The position numbers and the translations under genes were made by a program. This document shows, piece by piece, positions 22,655 through 30,765 of a DNA stretch of 30,912 nucleotides. The stretch comes from a bacterium. GTDB lineage: Bacteria > SZUA-182 > DTGQ01. The first letter of the stretch is position 1. The number at the start of each line of letters is the position of its first letter. The stretch covers positions 1 through 30,912 of the forward strand of contig JAILZY010000041.1 of assembly GCA_023512255.1 (NCBI GenBank), in the 5' to 3' direction. The notes below the pieces were generated by a model. It was given only the letters and a program-made list of their open reading frames with translations, searched no databases and was not told the DNA's origin.

Positions 22655-23887
22655 ATGCATCTAGCAGAACAATATCGCCAAAGCAGACAGGGTGAAAATT
22701 TACAAACCACTTCCAAAAGTGAGGGGCATCCTCCGCAGACTATCCCCCCTGCTTGGAAGAGCAAGAGGCTACTTCCCCTCGATGCCCTCCGGGGACTGAT
22801 TATCGTGCTCATGGCTTTGGATCATACCAGCTATTATCTGGCTGGAATCCACCCAGAGGAATTTTGGGGCCTCCCTCTGCCGCAGTATTCGACTGCCTTG
22901 GCCTTTCTGACCAGATGGCTTACCCACCTAGCTGCCCCAGGCTTTTTCTTTTTAATGGGCACAGCTATGATCCTATTTGCCGACTCCCGTCAGGCCTTGG
23001 GATGGTCTAAGGGGAAGATTATCCGTTTCTTTGCCCTGCGGGGTGCGCTGCTGATTTTAATCCAGGGCCTAGTAGTCAATCCTGCTTGGCTGCTTGCAAG
23101 CCCTACGCTGGTAGTCAAACTGCCTGGAGGAGATGGCGAAGCCTTCTGGCTCTATCATGCTGGAGTGCTCTATGGGCTTGGGGCAACGATGATTGTGGCT
23201 GCCTTTGGTCTAAACCTTGACTCAAAGGTTTTAGCCGCAGTCAGTGGAGCAACTATCCTGGCCGTACAGCTCCTTATGCCATCGCCCGAAAAGGTGGCTA
23301 TACCCTATTCGCCCCTGGCTCGACTTCTGCTGATCCCTGGGCAGACAGGCAGATTACAGGTCTACTATCCTCTTTTGCCCTGGCTTGGATTGGTTGGTAT
23401 GGGGATAATCTTTGGTCAGCAGCTTTTGCGGGATAGAAAGCGTGCCTATCAGTATGCCTTGATCTTTGGCCTGGCTTTTCTGCTACTCTTTGTGGCTATG
23501 CGCTATTTTACCAGGATTGGGGATTTTCATCCTGTGGATAAATCAAGCTGGATGGGCTTTTTGAACGTAACTAAATATCCCCCAAGCCTGGTGTTTATTC
23601 TGCTCACTATCGGCCTAAATCTGATCCTGCTCTATGGGCTGGCTAAAGCAGGTGATCGGCTGGCAACCTGGGGAGCCCCGCTGCTGACCTTCGGGAGAGT
23701 AGCCCTATTCTTTTATGTCGTGCACCTATATCTTTATGGCTTCATCGGTCTAGCCATACCAGATATAAGCCTGGCTATGGTCTATCCCTGGTGTCTGGTT
23801 GGTCTTATGCTGCTCTACCCTTTATGTATCTGGTATGGAAATTTTAAGCAGCAAACCTCGCCACAGTCTTTGTGGCGGCTTTTTTAA
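22655..23887 (+). CDS. DUF1624 / HGSNAT-like membrane acyltransferase
   Basis: A 410-aa multi-spanning protein of the heparan-alpha-glucosaminide N-acetyltransferase catalytic-domain/DUF1624 group. The signature LDALRGLIIVLMALDH starts near residue 42, with the catalytic-type DH typical of the family. About ten hydrophobic spans follow, with PGFFFLMGTAMILF near 98-111 and VALFFYVVHLYLYGF near 350. Such enzymes move acyl groups from cytoplasmic acyl-CoA across the membrane to a sugar; the acceptor here is unknown. GGGAG lies about 8 nt before the ATG. It may modify surface glycans made by the cluster that starts at 24988. Confidence 0.85.
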   Translation: MHLAEQYRQSRQGENLQTTSKSEGHPPQTIPPAWKSKRLLPLDALRGLIIVLMALDHTSYYLAGIHPEEFWGLPLPQYSTALAFLTRWLTHLAAPGFFFLMGTAMILFADSRQALGWSKGKIIRFFALRGALLILIQGLVVNPAWLLASPTLVVKLPGGDGEAFWLYHAGVLYGLGATMIVAAFGLNLDSKVLAAVSGATILAVQLLMPSPEKVAIPYSPLARLLLIPGQTGRLQVYYPLLPWLGLVGMGIIFGQQLLRDRKRAYQYALIFGLAFLLLFVAMRYFTRIGDFHPVDKSSWMGFLNVTKYPPSLVFILLTIGLNLILLYGLAKAGDRLATWGAPLLTFGRVALFFYVVHLYLYGFIGLAIPDISLAMVYPWCLVGLMLLYPLCIWYGNFKQQTSPQSLWRLF

Positions 23888-23973
23888 CCTGAATCCAGAG
23901 CAAACACCTGAAAAGCTTTATATTCCAAAATGTTAACTCACACATTTTGTGAAAGTTATGGCATAAGATTTAA

Positions 23974-24110
23974 CCGCTGGCCAGCGGATATCACTAACCT
24001 GGCTCCTATGGAGCCAAAGCTCCTTCCCAGAGCAAGGGAAGGGTGCGGCCAAGACGACTATACCTTAAGTAGAGCATGCCAGCCAAACCTCATTCCCAGA
24101 GCAGGGGTTA
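23974..24110. terminator. Cluster of four short hairpins between convergent genes
   Basis: CCGCTGGCCAGCGG (23974-23987), GGCTCC/GGAGCC (24001-24015), CCTTCCC/GGGAAGG (about 24022-24042) and AACC...CCC/GGG...GGTT (about 24086-24110) follow one another. The last two share TTCCCAGAGCA. They separate the plus-strand acyltransferase from the minus-strand response regulator and may end both transcripts, although T-runs are poor. Confidence 0.45.
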
Positions 24111-24148
24111 GGATTTATGGCTATCTTGTGGCCACTTCCCAACTTGCT

Positions 24149-24508
24149 TTAAAAGAGAGCATCAATTTTGACTTTCAAATTTTCAAAATCAAGCGGTTTG
24201 GTAAGGTAGTGTATTACCCCATATTCTTTGGCCCTCTGGTAATAGTGCTGATTAGGGGAGCCGGTCATAACAATATTTTTTATCTCAGGGTGCATATTTC
24301 TTACAATTCCTACCAATTCCAGACCATCCATATAAGGCATATCAATATCAGTAATAATCATATCCGGTTTCTGGTGCTTGATTACCTCCAGGGCGGCAAT
24401 TCCATTATCTGCGGTCGCGATGTCATAGCCTGCATCCTCAAGGAGATTCTGTAAGAGGAAAGAGATATTCTGCTCATCATCAACAATAAGAATTCGCTTG
24501 CTCGCCAT
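24149..24508 (-). CDS. Single-domain response regulator (receiver only)
   Basis: A 119-aa CheY-like receiver. The acidic pocket is D10 and D11 (ILIVDDEQN). The phospho-acceptor is D54 in MIITDIDMP, the switch Thr is in NIVMTGSP, and the conserved Lys is in YLTKPLDFEN. No output domain is present, so it acts by protein contact or in a phosphorelay. The start at 24508 is supported by GGGGGAG about 5-8 nt upstream; a longer frame to 24694 adds 62 residues unlike any receiver and is rejected. No histidine kinase lies nearby, so its partner is encoded elsewhere. Confidence 0.92.
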   Translation of the reverse strand: MASKRILIVDDEQNISFLLQNLLEDAGYDIATADNGIAALEVIKHQKPDMIITDIDMPYMDGLELVGIVRNMHPEIKNIVMTGSPNQHYYQRAKEYGVIHYLTKPLDFENLKVKIDALF

Positions 24509-24987
24509 CTGGCTCCCCCTTTTTGCCCAATGATTTTCTGATAAAATTTGAGCCTTCGCTTGATTTACAGGGTATTGAGCTACTGTTTGAATTCTGACTT
24601 CTTTTTGAAAGCAAATGAGATGCCAGAGACAGGGGAAAGGGGTGAAAGACAGAGGCGGCATTCGCCTATTGGGTCGGTTGTCTGCAAAGCCCACCTGGGT
24701 TAGATTATGTAATCAGGGCCAAGCGCCCCCGTGTCCTTAAGTTCTTTAACTTTTTCACCTAGTGTTCAGATGGTTAGCAAAAGGGGGAAAATCTGCTCTA
24801 AAATCAGACATCGTTTGTTTTTTTTGAGTTTACCTATCCAGATAGACATTTAGTTTATGTGGTTTTTCTCTTGCTTTTTCCTGCCCATTTTGAGAACATA
24901 ATTACCTTGAAAAATCAGCTTAGAGTCTGTCCGCAAACTCGGAAAAAATTTTTTGGAAAGATCAGGGGAGAGATCAAAAATAGCACC
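24509..24987. other. Intergenic region before the glycosyltransferase cluster
   Basis: No gene is assigned. It should carry divergent promoters for the response regulator and the glycosyltransferase. An upstream GTG at 24859 is in frame with the next gene, so part of this stretch could be coding. Nothing else recognisable. Confidence 0.4.
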
Positions 24988-26139
24988 ATGTTCCTACTTT
25001 TCCTGGTTGGGGGATTTTCCTTCGGATTTTGTCTGCTCATCTATGGAATCTACATTCTGGCCGTAATCTGGGGGAAAAAGTATCTTCCTCCTGATGAGCT
25101 GCAAGGGTATATTCCTATCTCTGTGCTTATTCCGGCCCGAAACGAAGAGAGGGTTATAGAGAGAAAGATAAAAAATTTGGCTGAAGTTGACTACCCCAGG
25201 GAATTGCTCCAGGTAGTAATTATTGACGATGCCTCGACCGATCAAACCAGAAAAATTGCTCAGGATGCCTTGGCTCGATACCAGCTTCACGGCACCGTGA
25301 TCACAAATGACACCCGAAAGGGTACCAATTATAACTACAACGAGGGCATGAAGCATGCACTCCATGAGATTGTCATAACCACTGATGCTGACGTAATATT
25401 AGAAGATCAGGCCTTAAAGAGAATCGTGGCTGTCCTTCAGAATGATGAGCGGATCGGTGCCGCCTGCGGGGAGCTTGTGCCGCTCATTGACGCCAGTTCC
25501 CTCTCTACCGGAGTCGAGAAGCCATATCGGCAGATTTTCGGCAAAATCTGCTCCTGGGAAAGCGCCCTGCACAGCACCTTTTGCTTTAACGGCCCCCTGA
25601 TAGCCCTAAGAAAACAGGCCTATAGCCCTATGGATCCCCACCGGGGAGCAAGCGATGCCAATATGGCTCTTTCTGCTATCCGCAACGGCTACCAGGCTAA
25701 ATACATCTCTTCGGCTAAGTTCTTCGAATGGATTCCAACCAGCCTCTCTCAGCAAAGGAGGCAGAAGGTTCGCCGAGCAGCCCGGCTGCTAGAGTCAACC
25801 TGGGCAGCCAGACATATGCTGCTGAGCCGCAAGTTGGGGAAATTTGGCTCTATTGTTTTGCCGCTTCGGATGGCCATGTTTTTTCTGGTGCCTTCTCTGT
25901 GCGGGATATCGATCCTGTGCTTGGGGTTTTTGGGGTTTTTCTGGCTATCCACTTCTGCTGGGATGGTGTGGGGAGTACTCTACCTGCTATCTCTAGCAGG
26001 AGCGGCCGCCCTTGGTGCCATTTGGAACAACTTTTTGACCTCTTTCCTCTGGCATCAATATTATCTGCTTGCCGGGCTGGTTAGCATGGTCAAACCAATG
26101 TACATCTGGGAGTCAGTGGATAGAGCGGCTTTGCCCTGA
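24988..26139 (+). CDS. Membrane-bound family 2 glycosyltransferase (processive type)
   Basis: A 383-aa GT2 enzyme. One membrane helix comes first (FLLFLVGGFSFGFCLLIYG), then the GT-A catalytic domain, with SVLIPARNEE, VVIIDDASTDQT, the metal-binding TTDADV, and the acceptor-site SQQRRQKVRR, equivalent to the QxxRW motif. Two or three C-terminal membrane helices follow (about residues 290-370). This layout fits enzymes making polysaccharide or adding sugars to a membrane lipid. The frame is open to a GTG at 24859 that has no ribosome site. ATG 24988 is preferred because it opens directly into the first membrane helix, though GGGGAG is about 14 nt away. It is the first of four glycosyltransferase genes on this strand. 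Confidence 0.88.
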   Translation: MFLLFLVGGFSFGFCLLIYGIYILAVIWGKKYLPPDELQGYIPISVLIPARNEERVIERKIKNLAEVDYPRELLQVVIIDDASTDQTRKIAQDALARYQLHGTVITNDTRKGTNYNYNEGMKHALHEIVITTDADVILEDQALKRIVAVLQNDERIGAACGELVPLIDASSLSTGVEKPYRQIFGKICSWESALHSTFCFNGPLIALRKQAYSPMDPHRGASDANMALSAIRNGYQAKYISSAKFFEWIPTSLSQQRRQKVRRAARLLESTWAARHMLLSRKLGKFGSIVLPLRMAMFFLVPSLCGISILCLGFLGFFWLSTSAGMVWGVLYLLSLAGAAALGAIWNNFLTSFLWHQYYLLAGLVSMVKPMYIWESVDRAALP

Positions 26140-26190
26140 AAGCATTCGCTGGTGAATAGGGGCTGTGGTCTCAGGGGGGCTTTTGCTTAA

Positions 26191-26326
26191 GTGGTTTTCT
26201 CGCTAAGTGCGTAACACAAGTGTGCAGCGGATCAATTACGCTTCAATTATAGGGTGCGGATAAGCTAATTGTAGGGGTGGCCCTTAGGTCCGCCCAAATT
26301 GCGCACTTTGTTAGCGAAAAGACCGC
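26191..26326 (+). mobile_element. Miniature inverted-repeat element, family 2, copy 4
   Basis: A 136-bp element from GTGGTTTTCTCGCTAAGTGCG to TTAGCGAAAAGACCGC with perfect TAA/TAA flanks (26188-26190 and 26327-26329). It has the same orientation and homologous interior as copy 3. It lies between two glycosyltransferase genes and may separate their transcription. Confidence 0.85.
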
Positions 26327-26386
26327 TAAGCATATTGAAAGATATAAAGATATCAATAAGATAAAGATATGCATAAAAGAAATAAG

Positions 26387-26423
26387 AATATCATGAGGCA
26401 TGATATTGCGAATATCATGATAT
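26387..26423. repeat. AATATCATG hairpin and repeat ahead of the GT9 gene
   Basis: AATATCATG (26387-26395) pairs with CATGATATT (26399-26407) around AGG, and the phrase recurs at 26411-26423. It lies 10-45 nt before the proposed GT9 start and could affect its translation. Confidence 0.6.
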
Positions 26424-26432
26424 AAGAACATC

Positions 26433-27545
26433 ATGGAGCATGATCCAAATAAAAGGAGCGGGGAAAAAATCCTGATTATTTCCTTATCCGGCATCGGAGA
26501 CCTGATCCTGTTTACTCCAGCCCTGCCCCGACTGCGTAAAAAGTTTCCCGAGGGGGAAATTTCTCTTCTGGTGAAAAAAAAGGAGGCGGCCCAAGTGGTG
26601 AAAGGACATCCCTGCCTTGATAAGGTGATCGTGCATGACCCGCAGAGGGCTAGCCTTGGGGAAAATTTAAGGTTCTATCTCAACTTGCGAAAGCAAAGGT
26701 ATGACTTGAGCCTGAGCGTATTTCCAGCTATGACCGCGCTCAATAACCTGTCCACCCTGGCCATCGGCGCAAGAGAGCGATGGGTTTACTGCACAGGCCG
26801 CCCTTGGCGCTCCCTTGATTTTCTAAACAACAGGCGGATTCCCTACAGGCATGGGAAACACCGAATTGAGTACAATCTAGCTATGGTCAAAGCCATAGTT
26901 GGGGAAGATGAGCCGTATCCAGCAGAGGATCCTCGTGAGCAGGTATATATTTATTATAGACAAGAGCCTGAGCAAAGAGCGCGGTCTGATCAAACCCTGC
27001 ACTCGCTTGGGTTAGATTCCAGCCAGCCCCTGGTCGGCATTCATGCTGGCTCAGGCGATGATCAGCCGTTCAAGCGATGGGACGAAGAGAAATTCGCCCT
27101 CCTGGCAGATAGAATTCAGACAGAATTCCCTTTTCAGGTTGTCCTGCTTGGCGGCCCGGAAGAAGAGGGGCTAAGCCAGAGGATTGCCCGGCAGATGAAA
27201 ACTCGGCCACCGGCCATTGCCGCCGGAAGGTGCGATCTTGAGCAGACCCTAGGGCTGATTAGCCGCTGCGGTCTTCTGATCAGCAATGATTCAGGAGTCA
27301 TGAACATGGCCTTTGCCCTGCGCACCAGGATTCTGGCTATTTTCGGCCCGACTGACGATACCTGCACCCGTCCGCTAGGCAATGGGGATGCCTACATTTT
27401 AAAGGAGTTGCCCTGCAAGCCGAAATGCCGAATCCGCTATCTATATTCTAAAAAATGCAGCCTGAACTACCGCTGCCTCAAAGAGCTTTCAGTGGATGAG
27501 GTCTGGGAGACTGCTCGCAAGATGCTAGAATCTCTTAAGCGATAA
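26433..27545 (+). CDS. Family 9 glycosyltransferase (heptosyltransferase-like)
   Basis: A 370-aa GT9 enzyme of the ADP-heptose:LPS heptosyltransferase fold. The N-terminal domain opens with KILIISLSGIGDLILFTPAL (about 12-31). The C-terminal nucleotide-sugar domain has GIHAGSGDDQPFKRW, VVLLGGPEEEGL and SNDSGVMNMAFAL with FGPTDDTCTRP, the usual donor-site phrases. It would add a heptose or similar sugar to a lipid core at the inner face of the membrane, supporting a Gram-negative envelope. The start is odd: ATG 26433 has no ribosome site, while a good AAGGAG sits inside codons 7-8 where no start codon follows. The first 11 residues may not be native. A Cys-rich tail (CKPKCRIRYLYSKKCSLNYRC) is seen in several GT9 proteins. 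Confidence 0.9.
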   Translation: MEHDPNKRSGEKILIISLSGIGDLILFTPALPRLRKKFPEGEISLLVKKKEAAQVVKGHPCLDKVIVHDPQRASLGENLRFYLNLRKQRYDLSLSVFPAMTALNNLSTLAIGARERWVYCTGRPWRSLDFLNNRRIPYRHGKHRIEYNLAMVKAIVGEDEPYPAEDPREQVYIYYRQEPEQRARSDQTLHSLGLDSSQPLVGIHAGSGDDQPFKRWDEEKFALLADRIQTEFPFQVVLLGGPEEEGLSQRIARQMKTRPPAIAAGRCDLEQTLGLISRCGLLISNDSGVMNMAFALRTRILAIFGPTDDTCTRPLGNGDAYILKELPCKPKCRIRYLYSKKCSLNYRCLKELSVDEVWETARKMLESLKR

Positions 27546-27697
27546 GCAGACAGCTCCAACAGGGCCATCCTAAGCTGACAGCTAAAACAGCGCTGTCCAT
27601 ATAAGGTGGAAGAATGAAATGAAGCCCCAATAACGAAGCCACAAGGGCCATAGCGGTGTGTGGAAATTAACTAAGTCAGTACAAGGACTTAATCTAT

Positions 27698-28645
27698 ATG
27701 AGTTCAGCTATGAATAAAAATTTTCAGACAGATCGCCCTCGGATCGCAGTAACCATCCCTTGCTTCAATGAGCAGGCTTCTATCGGCAAGGTAATCAGAG
27801 ATTTTAAAAAGGCCCTCCCCGAAGCCGAAATCATCGTCTTTGACAACGATTCTACCGATGAGACCGCAAAGGTTGCCAAAGAGAGTGGCGCTTTGGTGAT
27901 CCGAGAGCGAAGGAGAGGAAAAGGGAATGTGGTCCGGGCAATCTTTGATAAGATCGAAGCTGATTATTATCTTCTGGTTGATGGCGATGACACTTATCCG
28001 GCTGAGGAGGCCAGAAAAATGATAGCTCTAATCCAGGATGAGCAAGCAGACATGGTTGTCGGCACGCGGCTTGACCACTACAGCAGGGAGTCGTCAGAGT
28101 TCCTCCACAGCTTCGGCAACCGACTGTTGCTCAAGATTTTGAACTTCTGCTTTCACACTAACCTCTCTGACATCCTGTCTGGCTATCGAGTGTTTACCAG
28201 GGAGTTTGTAAAAAGCGTTCCACTTTTTTCGACCGGCTTTGAAATTGAAACCGAGCTGACTATCCAGGCCCTGATGCGAGGCTTCCGTATTCTGGAGGTG
28301 CCGATAACATACCGGGCTAGGCCAGAGGGGGGAAAGTCCAAGATTAGGCCATTTAAGGATGGATACCGAATCCTGATGACTATTCTCATCTTTACCAGGG
28401 ACCTGCGGCCGATGCTTTTCTTCCCCATCCTAAGTGCAATGCTCATCATCGGCGCGCTCATCCCTGGATTTCGGGTCATCCGTGAATACCTTCAGACTGG
28501 TCTCATCCGCTATCTTCCTTCAGCCATTTTGGCTACCGGCATGGTCATTCTAGGTATTCTTTTCTTTATCGCCGGCTTTATTATTGATACCTTAAACCGC
28601 CGGTTTAATGAGATTAACTTTGTGTTAAAGAGGATGCAAAAGTAG
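27698..28645 (+). CDS. Dolichyl-phosphate-sugar synthase-like GT2 glycosyltransferase
   Basis: A 315-aa GT2 enzyme of the DPM1/GtrB kind, which makes polyprenyl-phosphate sugars. The N-terminal catalytic domain has VTIPCFNEQASIGKV, IIVFDNDSTDETAKVA, RGKGNVVRAIF and the metal-binding LLVDGDDTYPA. The FRILEVPITYRARPEGGKSK block is characteristic. Two C-terminal membrane helices (about 235-256 and 274-297) anchor it. AAGGA lies about 10 nt before the ATG. The next gene starts 3 nt after its stop, a multi-spanning GT39-like transferase, so this enzyme probably supplies the lipid-linked sugar that the next one transfers. Confidence 0.92.
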   Translation: MSSAMNKNFQTDRPRIAVTIPCFNEQASIGKVIRDFKKALPEAEIIVFDNDSTDETAKVAKESGALVIRERRRGKGNVVRAIFDKIEADYYLLVDGDDTYPAEEARKMIALIQDEQADMVVGTRLDHYSRESSEFLHSFGNRLLLKILNFCFHTNLSDILSGYRVFTREFVKSVPLFSTGFEIETELTIQALMRGFRILEVPITYRARPEGGKSKIRPFKDGYRILMTILIFTRDLRPMLFFPILSAMLIIGALIPGFRVIREYLQTGLIRYLPSAILATGMVILGILFFIAGFIIDTLNRRFNEINFVLKRMQK

Positions 28646-28648
28646 ACT

Positions 28649-30388
28649 ATGCTGTCAAATGTGTATGGACAAAAAACAGAGCCAAAGCCAGATCATCTAT
28701 GGCCAGCAGTAATTTTGGCCGCTATTGTTCTCCTTGGGCTTACCTTGCGCCTTTGGGGTATTCAATTCGGATTGCCAGACTATTTCTACGTCGATGCCAC
28801 CAAAACCGTATATCCAGCCAAGAGGATTGCCCACAGTTTTCTGACGGGAAAACCGAGCCTTGATCCAGGATTCTACCAGTATCCAACCTTCTACATAAAC
28901 CTGCTGGCCCTAGAATATACCCTCTATGGCCTGATTCAGGGCGAGCGGATAAAATCAGACCGCCATCTTGCCAGCTTAAGCGAGGCAGTTGATATACTCT
29001 ACCAGGACCAGAGCCGTGAGTACATCTTTTTCCTCCTGGCCCGGCTGACCAGCGCCGCGGCCGCCACCCTGACCATTCTGCTCTTATACCTGGCAGCCGA
29101 AGCCGCCTATCAGGATCGCCGGATATCCCTTCTGAGTGCCTTTTTCTTAGCTGTTACTTACCTTCATGTAAAGGATGCGAAATACCCAATGACCGATGCC
29201 ACTATGGCTGCTATGGCCACCTGGGCCTGGCTCTATATCTTGAAAATCATTCACCACCAGGCTGCAGATGGGGAAGAAGTGAAAAGTCTCAAGGGAAGGA
29301 TGAAAGACTACCTCCTGGCCGGGCTATTCATCGGGCTTGGGACCTCCACCAAGTACCTACCCCTGTTTTTGGTTCTCCCCCTTGGGATGGCTTTTCTAAT
29401 CAATTTCTTTAATCTTAATCTAAGAGAGCAGCGTGGACAGCTTGTCCGATACTTTGCTTTCGGGCTTATCTTTATCCTGTTGGGATTTATCCTTGGCACA
29501 CCAAGCTTTCTGTATCAGCATAGCCGATTCATCGAGCGGGCTGCTGGAGAACAGAAAGGACAGTACAGTATAGGAGGCAAACCGGGTGATGTTCAGCAAG
29601 GGTATTTTGACTATCTTTTTTGCCAAAATCCGACCTACAATGAACCCTTGGCCCAAAACTCCCTCATGGGCTCGATGGGAATTCCGCTCCTTGTGCTGAC
29701 CTTGGCGGGAATTTTCTTCACTTTGCAGCGAGGGGTAGTCCAAAAGCTCAAGCCTGGAAATGTAGATCTAATTTTGAGCCTCTCATGCCTGATTTTTTAT
29801 GCTCTCCTGGCCAAGCCGGGGCAGCTTCGGACCGTGCGGCACTTTTACTGGTTTTTGCCTATCTATGCCCTTTTGGCCAGCCGGGTGCTGGTTTCGGCCA
29901 GTGAGAAAATCCTGCCTTCCAAAAAACACCTGCTTATTCCGCTTCTGGGCATCCTAGCCGCAAGCCCAACTCTGTGGCGTACCGTGCGCTTTGATTATCT
30001 TTTATCCCATACGGATAACCGGTTTTTCGCCCAAAAGTGGATTGATGAAAACCTGCCGACAGGAAGCAGAATCCTGATGCCAAACCTCTACCATCCCAAA
30101 ATCTCAACAGAGAAATTCCAGATTTTCTTCTACAACCGGAATACAATCAATGAAGGGGTTCTAAGCTATGAGGCTCTTGTGGCCAACGGGATAAATTACT
30201 TTATCACCTCAAGCTACTTTGATGATCGCTACTTCACCCAGGAGGCGCTGAAGGAATTTCCAGCCATTGTCAGCCATTACCAGGAATTTTACCGCTCTTT
30301 AAGAGAGCGGGGAAAATTAGTCAAGGAATTTGAAGCCAATCTTACCAACCGGCCAGGCCCGACAATCAGGGTATTTAAGATCATCTGA
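28649..30388 (+). CDS. Multi-spanning GT39/PMT-like (GT-C) glycosyltransferase
   Basis: A 579-aa GT-C membrane protein with about ten to twelve hydrophobic spans and an extended C-terminal soluble part. The first extracytoplasmic loop has GLPDYFYVDATKTVYPAKR (about 38-56), where related ArnT/PMT enzymes carry the catalytic acidic pair; here the aspartate is D48 and the second acid is not obvious. YQYPTFYINLLAL and SFLYQHSRFIER are other typical phrases. These enzymes transfer sugars from polyprenyl-phosphate donors to lipids or proteins outside the cytoplasm. It is coupled by a 3-nt gap to the upstream GT2 gene. The acceptor is unknown. Confidence 0.87.
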   Translation: MLSNVYGQKTEPKPDHLWPAVILAAIVLLGLTLRLWGIQFGLPDYFYVDATKTVYPAKRIAHSFLTGKPSLDPGFYQYPTFYINLLALEYTLYGLIQGERIKSDRHLASLSEAVDILYQDQSREYIFFLLARLTSAAAATLTILLLYLAAEAAYQDRRISLLSAFFLAVTYLHVKDAKYPMTDATMAAMATWAWLYILKIIHHQAADGEEVKSLKGRMKDYLLAGLFIGLGTSTKYLPLFLVLPLGMAFLINFFNLNLREQRGQLVRYFAFGLIFILLGFILGTPSFLYQHSRFIERAAGEQKGQYSIGGKPGDVQQGYFDYLFCQNPTYNEPLAQNSLMGSMGIPLLVLTLAGIFFTLQRGVVQKLKPGNVDLILSLSCLIFYALLAKPGQLRTVRHFYWFLPIYALLASRVLVSASEKILPSKKHLLIPLLGILAASPTLWRTVRFDYLLSHTDNRFFAQKWIDENLPTGSRILMPNLYHPKISTEKFQIFFYNRNTINEGVLSYEALVANGINYFITSSYFDDRYFTQEALKEFPAIVSHYQEFYRSLRERGKLVKEFEANLTNRPGPTIRVFKII

Positions 30389-30435
30389 GAGTTTATTTCT
30401 TGTATTCAATATCACCTGAGAGTTTATTTTCTTTC
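30380..30435. repeat. Short direct repeat at the 3' end of the GT39-like gene
   Basis: ATCATCTGAGAGTTTATTTCTT (from 30380, spanning the stop codon) recurs as a near copy with ATCACC at about 30410, about 30 bp later. It is a recent small duplication. Confidence 0.6.
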
Positions 30436-30484
30436 ACAACTCATGCAGGAGAAAAACGGTTTAGCAGAAAGGTCCATAGATTAA

Positions 30485-30588
30485 ATGGTTCTTTCGCTAA
30501 GTAAATATACATTAGCGATAACCTCTTCGAGGCCAAAACTTTAAGATTAGCCTTTAATTAGTGATTCCGTACTTAGCGAAAGAACCAC
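30485..30588. mobile_element. Miniature inverted-repeat element, family 2-related, copy 5
   Basis: A 104-bp element with a perfect 18-bp terminal inverted repeat, TGGTTCTTTCGCTAAGTA against TACTTAGCGAAAGAACCA. It is flanked by TAA (30482-30484) and TAC (30589-30591), an imperfect 3-bp duplication. The ends match family 2 but the interior does not, so it is probably a separate subfamily moved by the same enzyme. Confidence 0.75.
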
Positions 30589-30665
30589 TACACATTGAGG
30601 AGAAGATAAGGGAGAAATAAGGGAAAGATAAAAAGATACGGAAAGAAGAAATGCAAAACCCACTC

Positions 30666-30705
30666 AGCATTGTGCCAGGCAAAATAGATCGCCTGGCACA
30701 ATGCT
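30666..30705. terminator. Perfect 15-bp hairpin, likely shared terminator
   Basis: AGCATTGTGCCAGGC pairs exactly with GCCTGGCACAATGCT around a 10-nt loop. It lies between the plus-strand GT39-like gene and the minus-strand Pro-rich gene end at 30766. T-rich tracts lie on both sides but not directly adjacent. Confidence 0.7.
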
Positions 30706-30765
30706 ATCTTGAAGTGCGCTTTTCTTTTATAGAAGAGCGTTTTATAAATCAAAAGAAAGATTAAG

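Noticed and set aside
23930-24454. Plus-strand ORF of 174 aa
   Set aside because: It runs across the hairpin cluster and antisense to the receiver-domain gene; its composition is unlike a protein.
24509-24694. 62-residue N-terminal extension of the response regulator
   Set aside because: The receiver fold starts at 24508 with its own ribosome site; the extension resembles no domain.
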